Shown one piece after another: positions 16,841-26,000 of a stretch of 64,000 bases of DNA. The notes beneath the pieces were generated by a model, which saw nothing but the letters and a program-made list of their open reading frames with translations, was not told the origin of the DNA and ran no database searches. The translations under genes were made by a program, and so were the position numbers. Every line of letters starts with the position of its first letter. The stretch's first letter is position 1. This stretch comes from JAIRNF01 sp031551125 (lineage in GTDB: Bacteria; Bacteroidota; Bacteroidia; Bacteroidales; UBA932), in assembly GCA_031551125.1 (NCBI GenBank), contig JAVBOB010000003.1:1-64000 (forward strand). The letters run 5' to 3'.

Positions 16841-17722
16841 TTATAGGGTTTGCTTGCTTTCCGCAGCAACATCCTTGTTTACTTTCTTTATTAAGCCTTG
16901 CAGCACATTACCGGGTCCTAGCTCTACAAATTCGGTAGCGCCGTCGGCAATCATGTTCTGTACGGTTTGCGTCCAACGAACAGGAGCTGTAAGCTGAGCC
17001 ACCAAGTTTTTCTTAATCGCTTCAGGGTCGGTATAAGGTTTAGCATCCACGTTTTGATAAACGGGGCAAACAGGCTTATTTAGTACGGTTGCCTTAATGG
17101 CAGCCTCGAGCTCTAGGCGGGCAGGCTCCATAAGCGGCGAGTGGAATGCGCCACCCACAGGGAGCACCAATGCTCGTTTGGCTCCGGCAGCCTTCAGCAG
17201 CTCACATGCCTGCTGCACGGCTTCTACGGCTCCTGATATTACCAGCTGACCGGGACAGTTGTAGTTAGCGGCAACAACCACACCGTTCACGGCTGCGCAA
17301 ACTTCCTCCACCTTGCTGTCGTCCAAACCCAGCACGGCAGCCATAGTTGACGGTTCTTTCTCGCAAGCCTTTTGCATAGCCATAGCACGTGCCGATACCA
17401 GCCTCAACCCGTCCTCAAAGTTCATTGCTCCGGCGCTTACCAAAGCGGAGAACTCTCCCAACGAGTGTCCGGCAACCATATCAGGTTTAAAATCAGACAA
17501 CGACTTGGCAAGAATAACCGAGTGCAAGAAGATAGCAGGTTGCGTTACCTTCGTTTGCTTCAAATCCTCATCGGTTCCGGCAAACATAAGGTCGGTGATG
17601 CGGAATCCGAGAATCTCGTTAGCCTGCTCAAACATTTCCTTTGCCTTGGGTAGCTCATCGTATAAGTTTTTACCCATTCCTACGAATTGGGCGCCTTGCC
17701 CGGGAAATACGTATGCTTTCAT
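16841..17722 (-). CDS. fabD: malonyl-CoA:ACP transacylase FabD
   Basis: Transfers malonyl from CoA to acyl carrier protein, feeding fatty-acid elongation in the cytosol. 293 aa, normal length. Seen: N-terminal FPGQGAQFVGMG (6-17), nucleophile elbow GHSLG with Ser87, catalytic His194 in GGAFHSPLM, and the C-terminal ELGPGNVL. A minus-strand TATCTTTG box (17754-17761) 32 nt upstream supports the ATG at 17722 and independent transcription. No other fab genes adjoin it. Confidence 0.97.
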   Translation of the reverse strand: MKAYVFPGQGAQFVGMGKNLYDELPKAKEMFEQANEILGFRITDLMFAGTDEDLKQTKVTQPAIFLHSVILAKSLSDFKPDMVAGHSLGEFSALVSAGAMNFEDGLRLVSARAMAMQKACEKEPSTMAAVLGLDDSKVEEVCAAVNGVVVAANYNCPGQLVISGAVEAVQQACELLKAAGAKRALVLPVGGAFHSPLMEPARLELEAAIKATVLNKPVCPVYQNVDAKPYTDPEAIKKNLVAQLTAPVRWTQTVQNMIADGATEFVELGPGNVLQGLIKKVNKDVAAESKQTL

Positions 17723-17753
17723 TATTGTGCGTAGTTTAGTTAAACACGAAGAG

Positions 17754-17761
17754 CAAAGATA
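17754..17761 (-). promoter_or_regulatory. predicted -7 box for fabD
   Basis: TATCTTTG on the minus strand, exact match to TAnnTTTG, 32 nt before the start codon. Confidence 0.6.
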
Positions 17762-17769
17762 GGGAAATA

Positions 17770-18035
17770 TAGTGAATGGTGAGTAGTGAGTGGTTAATGG
17801 TGAATGGTGAATGGTTGCTGATAGGGCATTAATGAATTAGTGGGGGGAGAATAGACAAGAGTTGCTTTTTCTTTGTGCCTTTTATGGTTAAAGTTAAAGA
17901 ACTCTTCTTGCCATTGGCATGCAAACCCTACAGACTACCATTCGTTTAACGTCTAACCTTTCACTACTCACCTTTAACTATTCACCTTTAACCATTCACC
18001 ATTAACTATTCACCTTTAACTATTCACCTTTTTTA
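17770..18035. repeat. inverted heptad-like 'ttcacc/aatggtgaa' repeat region
   Basis: Left part (17770-17815) repeats GTGAATGGTGA steps; right part (17955-18030) repeats TTAACTATTCACCTT steps, the complementary phrase, so the halves can fold together. Similar text recurs at 55790-55870 and 58771-58795. No gene is seen between fabD and the tRNA. Confidence 0.6.
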
Positions 18036-18036
18036 C

Positions 18037-18044
18037 TATCTTTG
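18037..18044 (+). promoter_or_regulatory. predicted -7 box for tRNA-Arg(CCG)
   Basis: TATCTTTG matches TAnnTTTG and ends 18 bp upstream of the mature tRNA 5' end. Confidence 0.55.
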
Positions 18045-18062
18045 TTCCCTCGAAAAAAGTTT

Positions 18063-18136
18063 GGCCCCGTAGTTCAGCTGAATAGAATGTCAGATTCCGG
18101 TTCTGAAGGTCACAGGTTTGAATCCTGTCGGGGTCA
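18063..18136 (+). tRNA. tRNA-Arg (anticodon CCG)
   Basis: Cloverleaf: acceptor GGCCCCG/CGGGGTC (one G-T pair), D-arm, anticodon stem TCAGA/TCTGA with loop TTCCGGT giving CCG (reads CGG), T-arm ACAGG-TTTGAAT-CCTGT, discriminator A. CCA is not encoded. Confidence 0.95.
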
Positions 18137-18158
18137 CTAAGCAAAACCTAGTAAAGTA

Positions 18159-18186
18159 AAGCCTTGCAGCAATGCGGGGCTTTTTT
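18159..18186 (+). terminator. intrinsic terminator after tRNA-Arg(CCG)
   Basis: Stem AAGCCTTGC/GCGGGGCTT (with G-T pairs), loop AGCAAT, followed by six T. Confidence 0.75.
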
Positions 18187-18236
18187 GCTTTGCCTATTTG
18201 AAGTCTTTGCTCAAAAAAGTCAACTTTTCCCGCAAA

Positions 18237-18254
18237 TTGTAACATCCGTTACAA
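18237..18254 (+). promoter_or_regulatory. Crp/Fnr-type palindrome upstream of nrf operon
   Basis: TTGTAAC-N4-GTTACAA is a perfect 7-bp inverted repeat with 4-bp spacer. Its centre (18245.5) lies about 42 bp before the start point implied by the -7 box at 18275-18282, the class II activator position for Crp/Fnr proteins. The NO/nitrite regulator HcpR of Bacteroidota belongs to this family and is the most plausible binder, by inference only; no such regulator is encoded in the window. Confidence 0.7.
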
Positions 18255-18274
18255 AATATTTCAAAAAGAATTTA

Positions 18275-18282
18275 TAAGTTTG
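18275..18282 (+). promoter_or_regulatory. predicted -7 box for nrf operon
   Basis: TAAGTTTG matches TAnnTTTG, 27 bp upstream of the nrfH ATG and correctly spaced from the palindrome. Confidence 0.6.
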
Positions 18283-18309
18283 CCTTGATACCAAACCGGA
18301 GTTTTACCT

Positions 18310-18891
18310 ATGAAAAAGTTCCTGAGCCGCATACCACGTAAAATGATTCTCCCGTTTTTTATTGCAGGGGGAGTTCTGGCCGGTTTGGGCACATACACCG
18401 TGTACATGTCCAGGGCACACTCCTACCTGTCTGATGACCCCTCGGCTTGCGTTAACTGCCACATCATGACACCTTACTATCAATCGTGGAATCACAGCTC
18501 GCACGCCAAATGGACAAACTGTAACGACTGCCACGTACCACACAACAACGTATTTGCCAAGTATGCCTTTAAAGCAAAAGACGGTCTGTATCATGCCGCC
18601 GTATTTACGGTTAAAGGCGAACCACAGGTAATACGTCCGCGCGAAGCAAGCAATAACGTAATAATGGAAAACTGCATCCGTTGTCACACGCAGCTGAATA
18701 CCGAATTCGTAAAAACGGGAATGATAAGCTATACCGAAGCAAAAAACGGGCAGGGAAAGGCCTGTTGGGACTGCCACACGCAGATTCCGCACACCAAGGT
18801 AAGCAACCTCAACTCCTCTCCCAACGCCATTGTTCCGTTGCCCGAGTCACCCGTACCTGCATGGTTGAAAAAAGTAATGAACGAAAAATAG
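18310..18891 (+). CDS. nrfH: cytochrome c nitrite reductase small subunit NrfH
   Basis: Membrane-anchored tetrahaem cytochrome that takes electrons from menaquinol and passes them to NrfA. 193 aa: one N-terminal transmembrane helix (about 12-32) and four CxxCH haem sites at residues 47-51, 71-75, 122-126 and 152-156. The first is followed by Met two residues on (CHIM), as in NrfH where haem 1 has Met ligation. First gene of nrfH-nrfA-resB-ccsA-ygbA; nrfA starts 16 bp downstream. The Crp/Fnr-type site upstream suggests induction by nitrite/NO or anaerobiosis. Confidence 0.97.
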   Translation: MKKFLSRIPRKMILPFFIAGGVLAGLGTYTVYMSRAHSYLSDDPSACVNCHIMTPYYQSWNHSSHAKWTNCNDCHVPHNNVFAKYAFKAKDGLYHAAVFTVKGEPQVIRPREASNNVIMENCIRCHTQLNTEFVKTGMISYTEAKNGQGKACWDCHTQIPHTKVSNLNSSPNAIVPLPESPVPAWLKKVMNEK

Positions 18892-18907
18892 TAAAATCCG
18901 AAAAGCT

Positions 18908-20407
18908 ATGTTTGGAAAATTAGCAGAAGCAATCAAACGCAAACCCATTATTGGGTGGGGAGTATTTGCTGCCGTTATGGTAGCGGTATTTGTACTGGGG
19001 CTTCTTGCCGCATCCATTACCGAGCGGCGGGCAGAAATTGCCACCCTGTACAACAACAAAAAGGTAGATATAACCGGAATAGAATCGCGTAACGAGCGGT
19101 GGGGTGAGAACTATCCTCGCGAGTACAACACGTGGAAGAAAACGGCCGACATGGATTTTCGCAGCAAACACCTGGGAAATATGCAGGAAGACGTGTTGGA
19201 AAGTCGCCCCGAAATGGTAGTGCTGTGGGCAGGATATGCCTTTTCTCGAGACTACTCAGCACCGCGCGGACACATGCACGCCATAGAGGATGTACGTGCA
19301 ACACTACGTACAGGCACACCCGATGAGAGCACGAAAGATATGCAGCCCTCAACCTGTTGGTCTTGTAAAAGCCCCGACGTTCCACGCATGATGCACGAAG
19401 TTGGAATTGAAGTTTTCTATAAAACCCCGTGGAGCGGTATGGGTGACCAAATAGTAAATCCGATTGGTTGTGCCGATTGTCATGACCCTAAGACAATGAA
19501 CCTTACCATTACCCGCCCCGCCCTGATTGAGGCGTTTGAGCGACAGGGAAAGAATATTGCCGAGGTAAGCCCACAGGATATGCGCACGTTGGTATGCGCA
19601 CAATGTCACGTTGAATACTTTTTCAAGGGAGATGGCAAATACCTAACCTTTCCGTGGGATGGCGGTATGACGGTTGAAGATATGGAAAAATACTACGATA
19701 ACGCCGAGTATAAAGATTGGGTACATGCGCTGAGCCGTGCGCCCATGCTAAAAGCACAACATCCCGACTACGAATTATTCTTACTTGGTCCTCACTCTCA
19801 GCGCGGTTTAGCCTGTGCAGACTGCCACATGCCTTACATGGCTGAAGGCGGTATAAAATACTCAAACCATCAGGTAATGAGTCCGCTGAAAAACATATCA
19901 AGCACTTGCCAAACCTGTCACCGCGACTCGGAAGAGAAGCTACTCAGCTATGTGTACCAGTATCAGGACAAGGCTCTTGAGATTCGCAATCGGGTAGAGA
20001 AAGAGCTGTCGAAAGCCCACATTATGGCAAAAACAGCGTGGGATAAAGGTGCATCGGAAGCCGAAATGGCCACTGTACTAACGTTGTTACGTCAGGCGCA
20101 GTGGCGTTGGGACTTTGCCGTTGCCTCTCATGGTGCATCATTCCATGCCCCTGTAGAAACGCAGCGTATTCTGGCGCACAGCCTCGACAAATCGTTGCTG
20201 GCGCAGCTGCAAGTTCAAAAAGTACTCTTTGCTCATGGCGTAACAGATGTAGCCATGCCCGATATTTCTACTAAAGATAAAGCACAGGCATACATTGGCT
20301 TGGATATGAAAACACTTAAGGAAGAAAAAGCCAAATGGATGCAAAATGTAGTACCTAAGTGGGTAGAAGAGGCTAAGAAGAAAGACCGTTTGATAAGCAG
20401 CATTTAG
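18908..20407 (+). CDS. nrfA: ammonia-forming cytochrome c nitrite reductase NrfA
   Basis: Periplasmic pentahaem enzyme that reduces nitrite to ammonia with six electrons and can also reduce NO. 499 aa with an N-terminal membrane/signal segment (about 13-36). Haem sites: catalytic CWSCK at 150-154 (Lys as axial ligand, diagnostic), then CxxCH at 188-192, 230-234, 303-307 and 334-338. Other active-site signatures are SAPRGHMHAIEDV (Arg120) and CHVEYFF (Tyr237). The CWSCK haem requires dedicated maturation; resB and ccsA follow directly in the operon. Confidence 0.98.
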   Translation: MFGKLAEAIKRKPIIGWGVFAAVMVAVFVLGLLAASITERRAEIATLYNNKKVDITGIESRNERWGENYPREYNTWKKTADMDFRSKHLGNMQEDVLESRPEMVVLWAGYAFSRDYSAPRGHMHAIEDVRATLRTGTPDESTKDMQPSTCWSCKSPDVPRMMHEVGIEVFYKTPWSGMGDQIVNPIGCADCHDPKTMNLTITRPALIEAFERQGKNIAEVSPQDMRTLVCAQCHVEYFFKGDGKYLTFPWDGGMTVEDMEKYYDNAEYKDWVHALSRAPMLKAQHPDYELFLLGPHSQRGLACADCHMPYMAEGGIKYSNHQVMSPLKNISSTCQTCHRDSEEKLLSYVYQYQDKALEIRNRVEKELSKAHIMAKTAWDKGASEAEMATVLTLLRQAQWRWDFAVASHGASFHAPVETQRILAHSLDKSLLAQLQVQKVLFAHGVTDVAMPDISTKDKAQAYIGLDMKTLKEEKAKWMQNVVPKWVEEAKKKDRLISSI

Positions 20408-20414
20408 GCAGTAA

Positions 20415-21674
20415 GTGGAAAAGAACAAAAGAAAATTTTGGCAATTCCCGTGGCAATACAAGGAGGCTGTTGCATTTGTTATCGGAATTGTTGTCATCGG
20501 TTTAGCGCTACAGCTGCTGGTTGGTGCATTCAATTTTGCTTTGCTAAGATGGCCTGTAAACGGTATTCTGGGTGCTGCAACCATTTTGCTGTTGATACTG
20601 TTTTCGCTTAAACGAAAAAGCCCTTTTTACCTGTGGTTTTCCGGTGTACCCATGGCTGTTACGCTGGTATGCACGCTGGTGATTTCGGGTATAATTATGG
20701 GGCTTACCCCTCAAGCCGTTGAGGGCAGCACAGCTACTGATTGGGCTTCACGCATCGGTCTTACCCGCATGACCTCCTCATGGCCTTTTGTGCTGATTTA
20801 CTTTGTTAGCTTACTTTCTCTTGGCGCGCTAACCATACGCCGCCTTATTCCTTTCCGCATCAAACACTATGCCTTTTACCTCAACCACATTGGGCTATGG
20901 CTATTGCTCTTTGCTGCCGGAATAGGCGCTGCAGATATTAAACGCTACGTAATGCACGTTCGTGAAGGTGAGATAGAGTGGCGTGTTTACAACAATAAAA
21001 ACGAGGTGCTGGACTTGCCCGTTGCTATTAAGCTCAACGATTTTTTAATGGAAGAATATCCACCCATGTTAACCATTATAAACAGGGAAACAGGAGCCAT
21101 TCAGCCCGAAAACAAACCCGAATACTTCCATATTGACGAGAAGCAGCAAAAGGGTAAGCTGAACGGTTGGACCATTGTACTGAAAGAATATATACATGAG
21201 GCGGTACGCAACAGCGACAGTACCTATCAAGAAGTACACATGCCGGGAGCATCGCCCGCAGCAAGAATAGAAATTAGCAACCTACAAAGCGGAATAACAA
21301 CAGAAGGTTGGGTTTGCTCCGGTAACAGCGCTCAGCTGTACAAGGTGCTGAATCTTGATGAACATTACTGTGTAGCCATGACACGTCCCGAACCCAAGCG
21401 TTTCATTTCCGACATCAATATTTACACGGAAAACGGAGGCCAAGCACACGCCAAAGTCGAAGTTAACAAACCATACAAAATAGGACATTGGATGTTGTAC
21501 CAGTACGGCTACGACAACGATGCAGGCAAGCTATCTACATACAGCAGCTTTGAGCTGGTGTATGATCCTTGGGTAGCTCCCGTTTACATTGGAATTATTT
21601 TGCTCGCCTGCGGCTCAATCTGCATGCTTTGGAGTGGTAACAGAAGAAAGGAGGACAACAATGACGTGGAATGA
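20415..21674 (+). CDS. cytochrome c biogenesis protein ResB/Ccs1
   Basis: System II cytochrome c maturation protein which, with CcsA, exports haem and attaches it to apocytochromes. 419 aa: four transmembrane helices (near 15-38, 50-65, 75-95 and 155-175), a long periplasmic region (about 185-385) and a final helix (about 390-408), the ResB layout. The start is GTG at 20415, 8 bp after nrfA, followed by MEKNKRKFW-like basic sequence. Likely serves the NrfH/NrfA haems directly. Confidence 0.92.
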   Translation: MEKNKRKFWQFPWQYKEAVAFVIGIVVIGLALQLLVGAFNFALLRWPVNGILGAATILLLILFSLKRKSPFYLWFSGVPMAVTLVCTLVISGIIMGLTPQAVEGSTATDWASRIGLTRMTSSWPFVLIYFVSLLSLGALTIRRLIPFRIKHYAFYLNHIGLWLLLFAAGIGAADIKRYVMHVREGEIEWRVYNNKNEVLDLPVAIKLNDFLMEEYPPMLTIINRETGAIQPENKPEYFHIDEKQQKGKLNGWTIVLKEYIHEAVRNSDSTYQEVHMPGASPAARIEISNLQSGITTEGWVCSGNSAQLYKVLNLDEHYCVAMTRPEPKRFISDINIYTENGGQAHAKVEVNKPYKIGHWMLYQYGYDNDAGKLSTYSSFELVYDPWVAPVYIGIILLACGSICMLWSGNRRKEDNNDVE

Positions 21675-22440
21675 GTTTTTTTTCTTTGCCTTCCCTACCA
21701 TTGCTCTATGGCTAAGTGCAGGAACGCTGGTTTACACCAAAACAAGCCGTAAGCTAATAGATGTTTTAATGTTAGCAGGCATTGCTGTATTCGCTGCGTT
21801 TATTGTCGGCTTATGGATTGGACAAGAGCGTCCGCCTATGCGTACTATGGGCGAAACACGACTATGGTACTCGCTTTTTCTATCATCCGTCGGGTTCATT
21901 ATCTATAAGCATTGGAAGTATAAATGGCTACTATCATTCAGCTGTTTGGTAGCCTGCGTTTTTGTATGCATCAATATTTTCAAACCGGAGATACACTCCA
22001 AGCACCTGATGCCTGCCCTTCAGAGCTACTGGTTTGTTCCACACGTAACGGTATATATTCTTTCCTATGCCATGTTTGGCGCGGCCACCATAGCATCGTT
22101 TATTCAGCTGCGTAAGCTGAATACCGGGCTTCCCAACAAAAACCTGTATCGCCTGATGGATAACCTTATTTACGTAGGCTTCGGATTTCTTATGCTGGGA
22201 ATGCTGATGGGCTGCGTGTGGGCAAAAGAAGCATGGGGGCACTACTGGTCATGGGATCCGAAGGAAACATGGGCATTCGTTACTGCCGCCGCTTATCTGG
22301 TTTACATTCATGCACGGCTAAAAAAGTATCACCCTAAGTTTGCCCTATGGGTACTACCCGTAGCATTTGTTCTGCTAATGATAACGTGGATAGGCGTTAG
22401 CTACCTGCCATCAGCACAAAACAGCATTCACACGTACTAG
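21661..22440 (+). CDS. ccsA: cytochrome c biogenesis protein CcsA (haem-handling, WWD domain)
   Basis: Partner of ResB in System II haem delivery. 259 aa from the ATG at 21661, which is preceded by a rare strong Shine-Dalgarno (AGGAGG at about 21649) and overlaps the resB end by 14 nt; an upstream TTG start is less likely. It has multiple transmembrane helices and the WWD signature WAKEAWGHYWSWDPKETWAF (about residues 188-207), plus flanking His candidates for haem ligation (HV at about 126 and HARLKKYH). Translational coupling to resB is likely. Confidence 0.95.
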   Translation: MTWNEFFFFAFPTIALWLSAGTLVYTKTSRKLIDVLMLAGIAVFAAFIVGLWIGQERPPMRTMGETRLWYSLFLSSVGFIIYKHWKYKWLLSFSCLVACVFVCINIFKPEIHSKHLMPALQSYWFVPHVTVYILSYAMFGAATIASFIQLRKLNTGLPNKNLYRLMDNLIYVGFGFLMLGMLMGCVWAKEAWGHYWSWDPKETWAFVTAAAYLVYIHARLKKYHPKFALWVLPVAFVLLMITWIGVSYLPSAQNSIHTY

Positions 22441-22453
22441 GCTAAGGCTTGCA

Positions 22454-22756
22454 GTGAACACACAAGAAAAAAACACCGTATCAAAAATGATACACATCTA
22501 CTGCCGTTCCAAACATGGACATGAAGATGTACTTTGCGACGACTGTAGGCAGCTGGAAGCCTATACCCACATCCGCTTGGAGCGTTGTCCGTTTGGTGAT
22601 AAAAAACCAACCTGCAGCAAATGCTCCATTCACTGTTACAAGCCCGAATATAGAAAAATGATAAAAGAAGTAATGCGGTTCTCTGGCCCACGTATGCTGC
22701 TATACCATCCAATAGCCACTGTAAGGCATTTAATACAGGATTTGAAGAATTTATGA
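22454..22756 (+). CDS. ygbA: YgbA-family nitrous oxide-stimulated promoter protein
   Basis: A 100-aa cytosolic protein of the YgbA_NO family (PF11756 by recognition). Seven cysteines are visible: Cys17, Cys28-x2-Cys31, Cys45, Cys54-x2-Cys57-x3-Cys61, suggesting a metal or Fe-S site. E. coli ygbA is induced by nitric oxide and is linked to recovery from nitrosative stress. Here it is the last gene of the nrf operon, 13 bp after ccsA, tying it to nitrite/NO detoxification. Start taken as GTG 22454 because family members have the EKxTVxxMI stretch that precedes the first internal Met. Confidence 0.9.
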   Translation: MNTQEKNTVSKMIHIYCRSKHGHEDVLCDDCRQLEAYTHIRLERCPFGDKKPTCSKCSIHCYKPEYRKMIKEVMRFSGPRMLLYHPIATVRHLIQDLKNL

Positions 22757-22857
22757 TTTTAAAGAAATAGGACACCTACGTTCGATGGCATTTGAAATCA
22801 GTCATATTCAAAAGATTTTTACATGGTGGTTTTCAGCCACCTGAGGCGCTTACTATC
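22757..22857. other. spacer between ygbA and family-B repeat
   Basis: No gene and no clear terminator; GGTGGTTTTCAGCCACC (about 22825-22841) is a small hairpin that leads into the repeat. Confidence 0.4.
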
Positions 22858-23060
22858 GTCCTGAAAGGACAGCTTATTTCAGCCCAACGCAAACGAAGTA
22901 ACGCGTTGGGATAGCGTGCGAAAAGTCGAACTGCGCCCTGAAAGGGCAATTTATACGGCTACATCTTTTAAGCCGCCCTTTCAGGGCGCAGTAAGCTAGG
23001 GCGTCTTATATTCCCAAGGCGTTGCCATTGGGCTAAAATAAGTTGGTCTTTCAGACCGAT
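22858..23060 (+). repeat. family-B repeat, copy 1
   Basis: A ~200-bp hairpin array: GTCCTGAAAGGAC, CAGCTTATTTCAGCCCAACGC, a CCCAACGC/GCGTTGGG stem, a long stem TGCGCCCTGAAAGGGC / GCCCTTTCAGGGCGCA, a CCCAA/TTGGG stem and the end GGGCTAAAATAAGTTGGTC-TTTCAGACC. The second copy at 58881-59076, in the same orientation, shares both ends. Confidence 0.75.
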
Positions 23061-23069
23061 AATCAAAAA

Positions 23070-26000
23070 TCAATGCTCATTGATGCTTTGTAGCTCCATG
23101 CCTTCCGGAACTTCCACCTTAGCAGTATCCAGCTGGAAATACTCACGCCGTAAGCTGTCGTTTAGCGTTATACGCGGCCGCCGAACAGTAGCGTTCAACG
23201 GCTCGCTCATTATCTCGGCAATGGTTTTCTGTAGCCCCTCCTCCATTTGCTTTCGCAAGTTAATTTGCGTATTAGCCAGTGATTTTTCTTTGGCGGGAGA
23301 GAATAAGTCCTTATACTTGGCTCTAGCTAAACGGAATTTCATTTTTTCCGGTGTTCCCGTAATATTCAGCCCCAGCTTAAAGGGTATCGGTGATTTGAGC
23401 ACGGAAATGTGGTAGTCGAAGCTCATATCGAGGTTCTGAGTCCCTCCTACCCCCGCCACGTATCGGTCAACCGACACCTTGAAGGGAAAAATCAAGGCCT
23501 TGCTGTTTTCCAGTACCATTTCCACAGAAATAGAATCAATCAGGTTGCGCTGTTTGTTTTTAAACATCAGCGTTTTTGCTATTTTAGAGAAAGTTTCCCC
23601 ATCCATCAGCACCATGTTTTCGCCTTTCAGGTAGCAAGAAGCCGTAGTTTCCGGCAAAATAACGTTCGACTGTGAGTCCAGCTTGCTTACGGCCGTCATA
23701 TCGCAATCCACCACCCCCTCAAACGAGCGCAACATGGGTGCCAGCGTATCAATCATCGGAAAGGCGGAGAGCAGCTCCTTAACGTGTATGTTGTGCATAC
23801 GTAAATCCATGCCAAGGTTTGCACCCTTTGTATTCGGAGCTTTATACACCAACGACATGCCAACGCTGCCTACCTCCGAGCTCATCCGTAACCCCGAGAG
23901 CTGCACAGACTGATTACGAATAATGATTTTACCCGATACGTTATTCAACAACAGGTTACTGTATGCTACCTGTTTCATTTTGGTATCCAGCTCCAAATCA
24001 ATATTGCGCGGGATAACGAATATGCCTATTTTGCCGGTATCAGGTGCTGCTGTCAATGCTTTCTTATCATCCAATACCACTTGTGCAATTGAGTCTCTTT
24101 GCGCTGTTCCTTTTTCCGCGTACTCTACACCCAAGGCAAAGGCGCGTATCAGCTGGTTAAAGTCCGCCATATCCGACTCAACGCTTACCTTTGCTGTCAG
24201 CCGCCCGTTGCGAAGCAACGCATTCCTGATTCCCTCAACTTCTCCGTTCAACACCATATCCGATGCTCCTACCTTTAAACGCGTTCGAGTAAGTAACAAC
24301 GTGTTAGTAGTGAAGCTTAGCGACGATTCCGTCATACGAATAGGAAGTGGAAATGCCGGAGTTCGGAGGCTCATATTCTTGCATTCAAACGTTCCCGTAA
24401 CATCCAGCTCACGCAGCATCTTTCGCGTATCGTCTGACTCCAGCCTGAACATCATATATGATGCATCATTTCTCCGCAAGGAATCTCTTCTAAACGCTCT
24501 CATCGTAGAATCTGATTGAGAAGCGGCTCTTGCTGCCATACGCTGCACCCGAGTGGTTGAATCGGTTGTAGCCCTGTTATCCGAACGGGCTATTCGTCGC
24601 TTGAGCTTCATGTTAAACGCCGCGTTGGTAACACGGCCACTCATCTCGGGCATTCGTACCCGCAGGCTGTCCAGCGTTACCCGTGCCGACAGCTCAGGCT
24701 TTGATTTATCTTCAGACGATGGTGTAAGCCTTAGCGATGCTCTAGTTTTTATGGCACGAAGGCGTAAGGAATCTTTTGTTTTCAAATTCAGATTTTCAGT
24801 TCGAACGGTTGTAGCCAGTACCGCTATGGTATTGCTGTCTTTAGGCTCTGAGGTACGGAAGCTTGCCGACAGCTTACCTGCGTTAGCATACAGCTCGTTG
24901 CCATATTTCAGGTGAAGGCTATCCAGCTCAACGTTCCCTCTCAACAGGCTTTCAACCTCTCTCCCTCTTATGCTATCCTTGGTATTGCTGCCTAAGCGCA
25001 GCTTTAACGATGAGGCAAGTAAATCTATAGATGCCATCGGAAATTTGAACGTCAGCTTATCAATATCCGCCGTGCCGGAAGCATCAATCTTTCCGAAGTT
25101 GCCTGCCAGCAAATCGTTGAGCAAGCATTTGCCGGAAAGGTTTAGCTGTATCGTTCCGCCTGCCCGTATGCCATTGGGTAAGGTCAAGTCCTGCGCCATG
25201 CGTGTAAAGTCTATGTTCGCCTCAACACTGGCATCAATAAAAGGTTTAGAGAAAATGTTGTTGTACTTACCCGAACATTTCACGGTGGATGACGCGGTTT
25301 GCAAAAGTATATTCCCGATATGTACGTTCGATGCGGTTTTTCCGGTGAAATCAATTTGCGCGTCACCTTCAACTTCTATTTTCCTGAACCCTTCACTATT
25401 CGAATGGTTGGCGCTGCGTAATGCCCCATCCTTCAAGCTGAGAGAGGCGGTAAGCAGGGGTATATTGCCCTGTCCCCAATATCCGTGAAAACGTCCTTGC
25501 AGGTTCAGCTCGCCTTCGGCCTTCAGGTTGTCTGCAATATATCTCATTTGTTCGGGTACATTCCGTAACAAATCGGCCAAAGATGACGCGCTTAAGGCCA
25601 GCTCCATATCAACCATTGCACGATGTGCTGTGCTGTCGCCCTGTAATGTTCCCTTTGCTTCAAAGCCCAGTATGCCTGTTGCGATAGAAGCTTTTTCAAC
25701 AGTCAAGCGCCGAGCAGTACGGTTGTTATGCAACCGCGCCTCAACTTGCAGCGGAAGCTGCTTTGACAGCGCTCGCCCTTCGTAAAACATGGTCAACGCT
25801 TTTATACCTAACGCCAAATCAAGTCTGGCAGAGTCTTTAGACATATTCCCGTCAAGGGTAAAATGCAGACTGTCGGCAGAGGCAAATATATCCCGCACCC
25901 TGTCATCATAAATGATAGAAGCGTTGGAAATGCGAACGCCTTTAACGTTCAGCTCAGGCAGCTCAAATGCCGATGTGTCTGTACTTGCAACAGCGGTAGA

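Noticed and set aside
21589..21660. Upstream extension of ccsA from a TTG start
   Set aside because: It overlaps resB coding sequence; a strong AGGAGG precedes the ATG at 21661.
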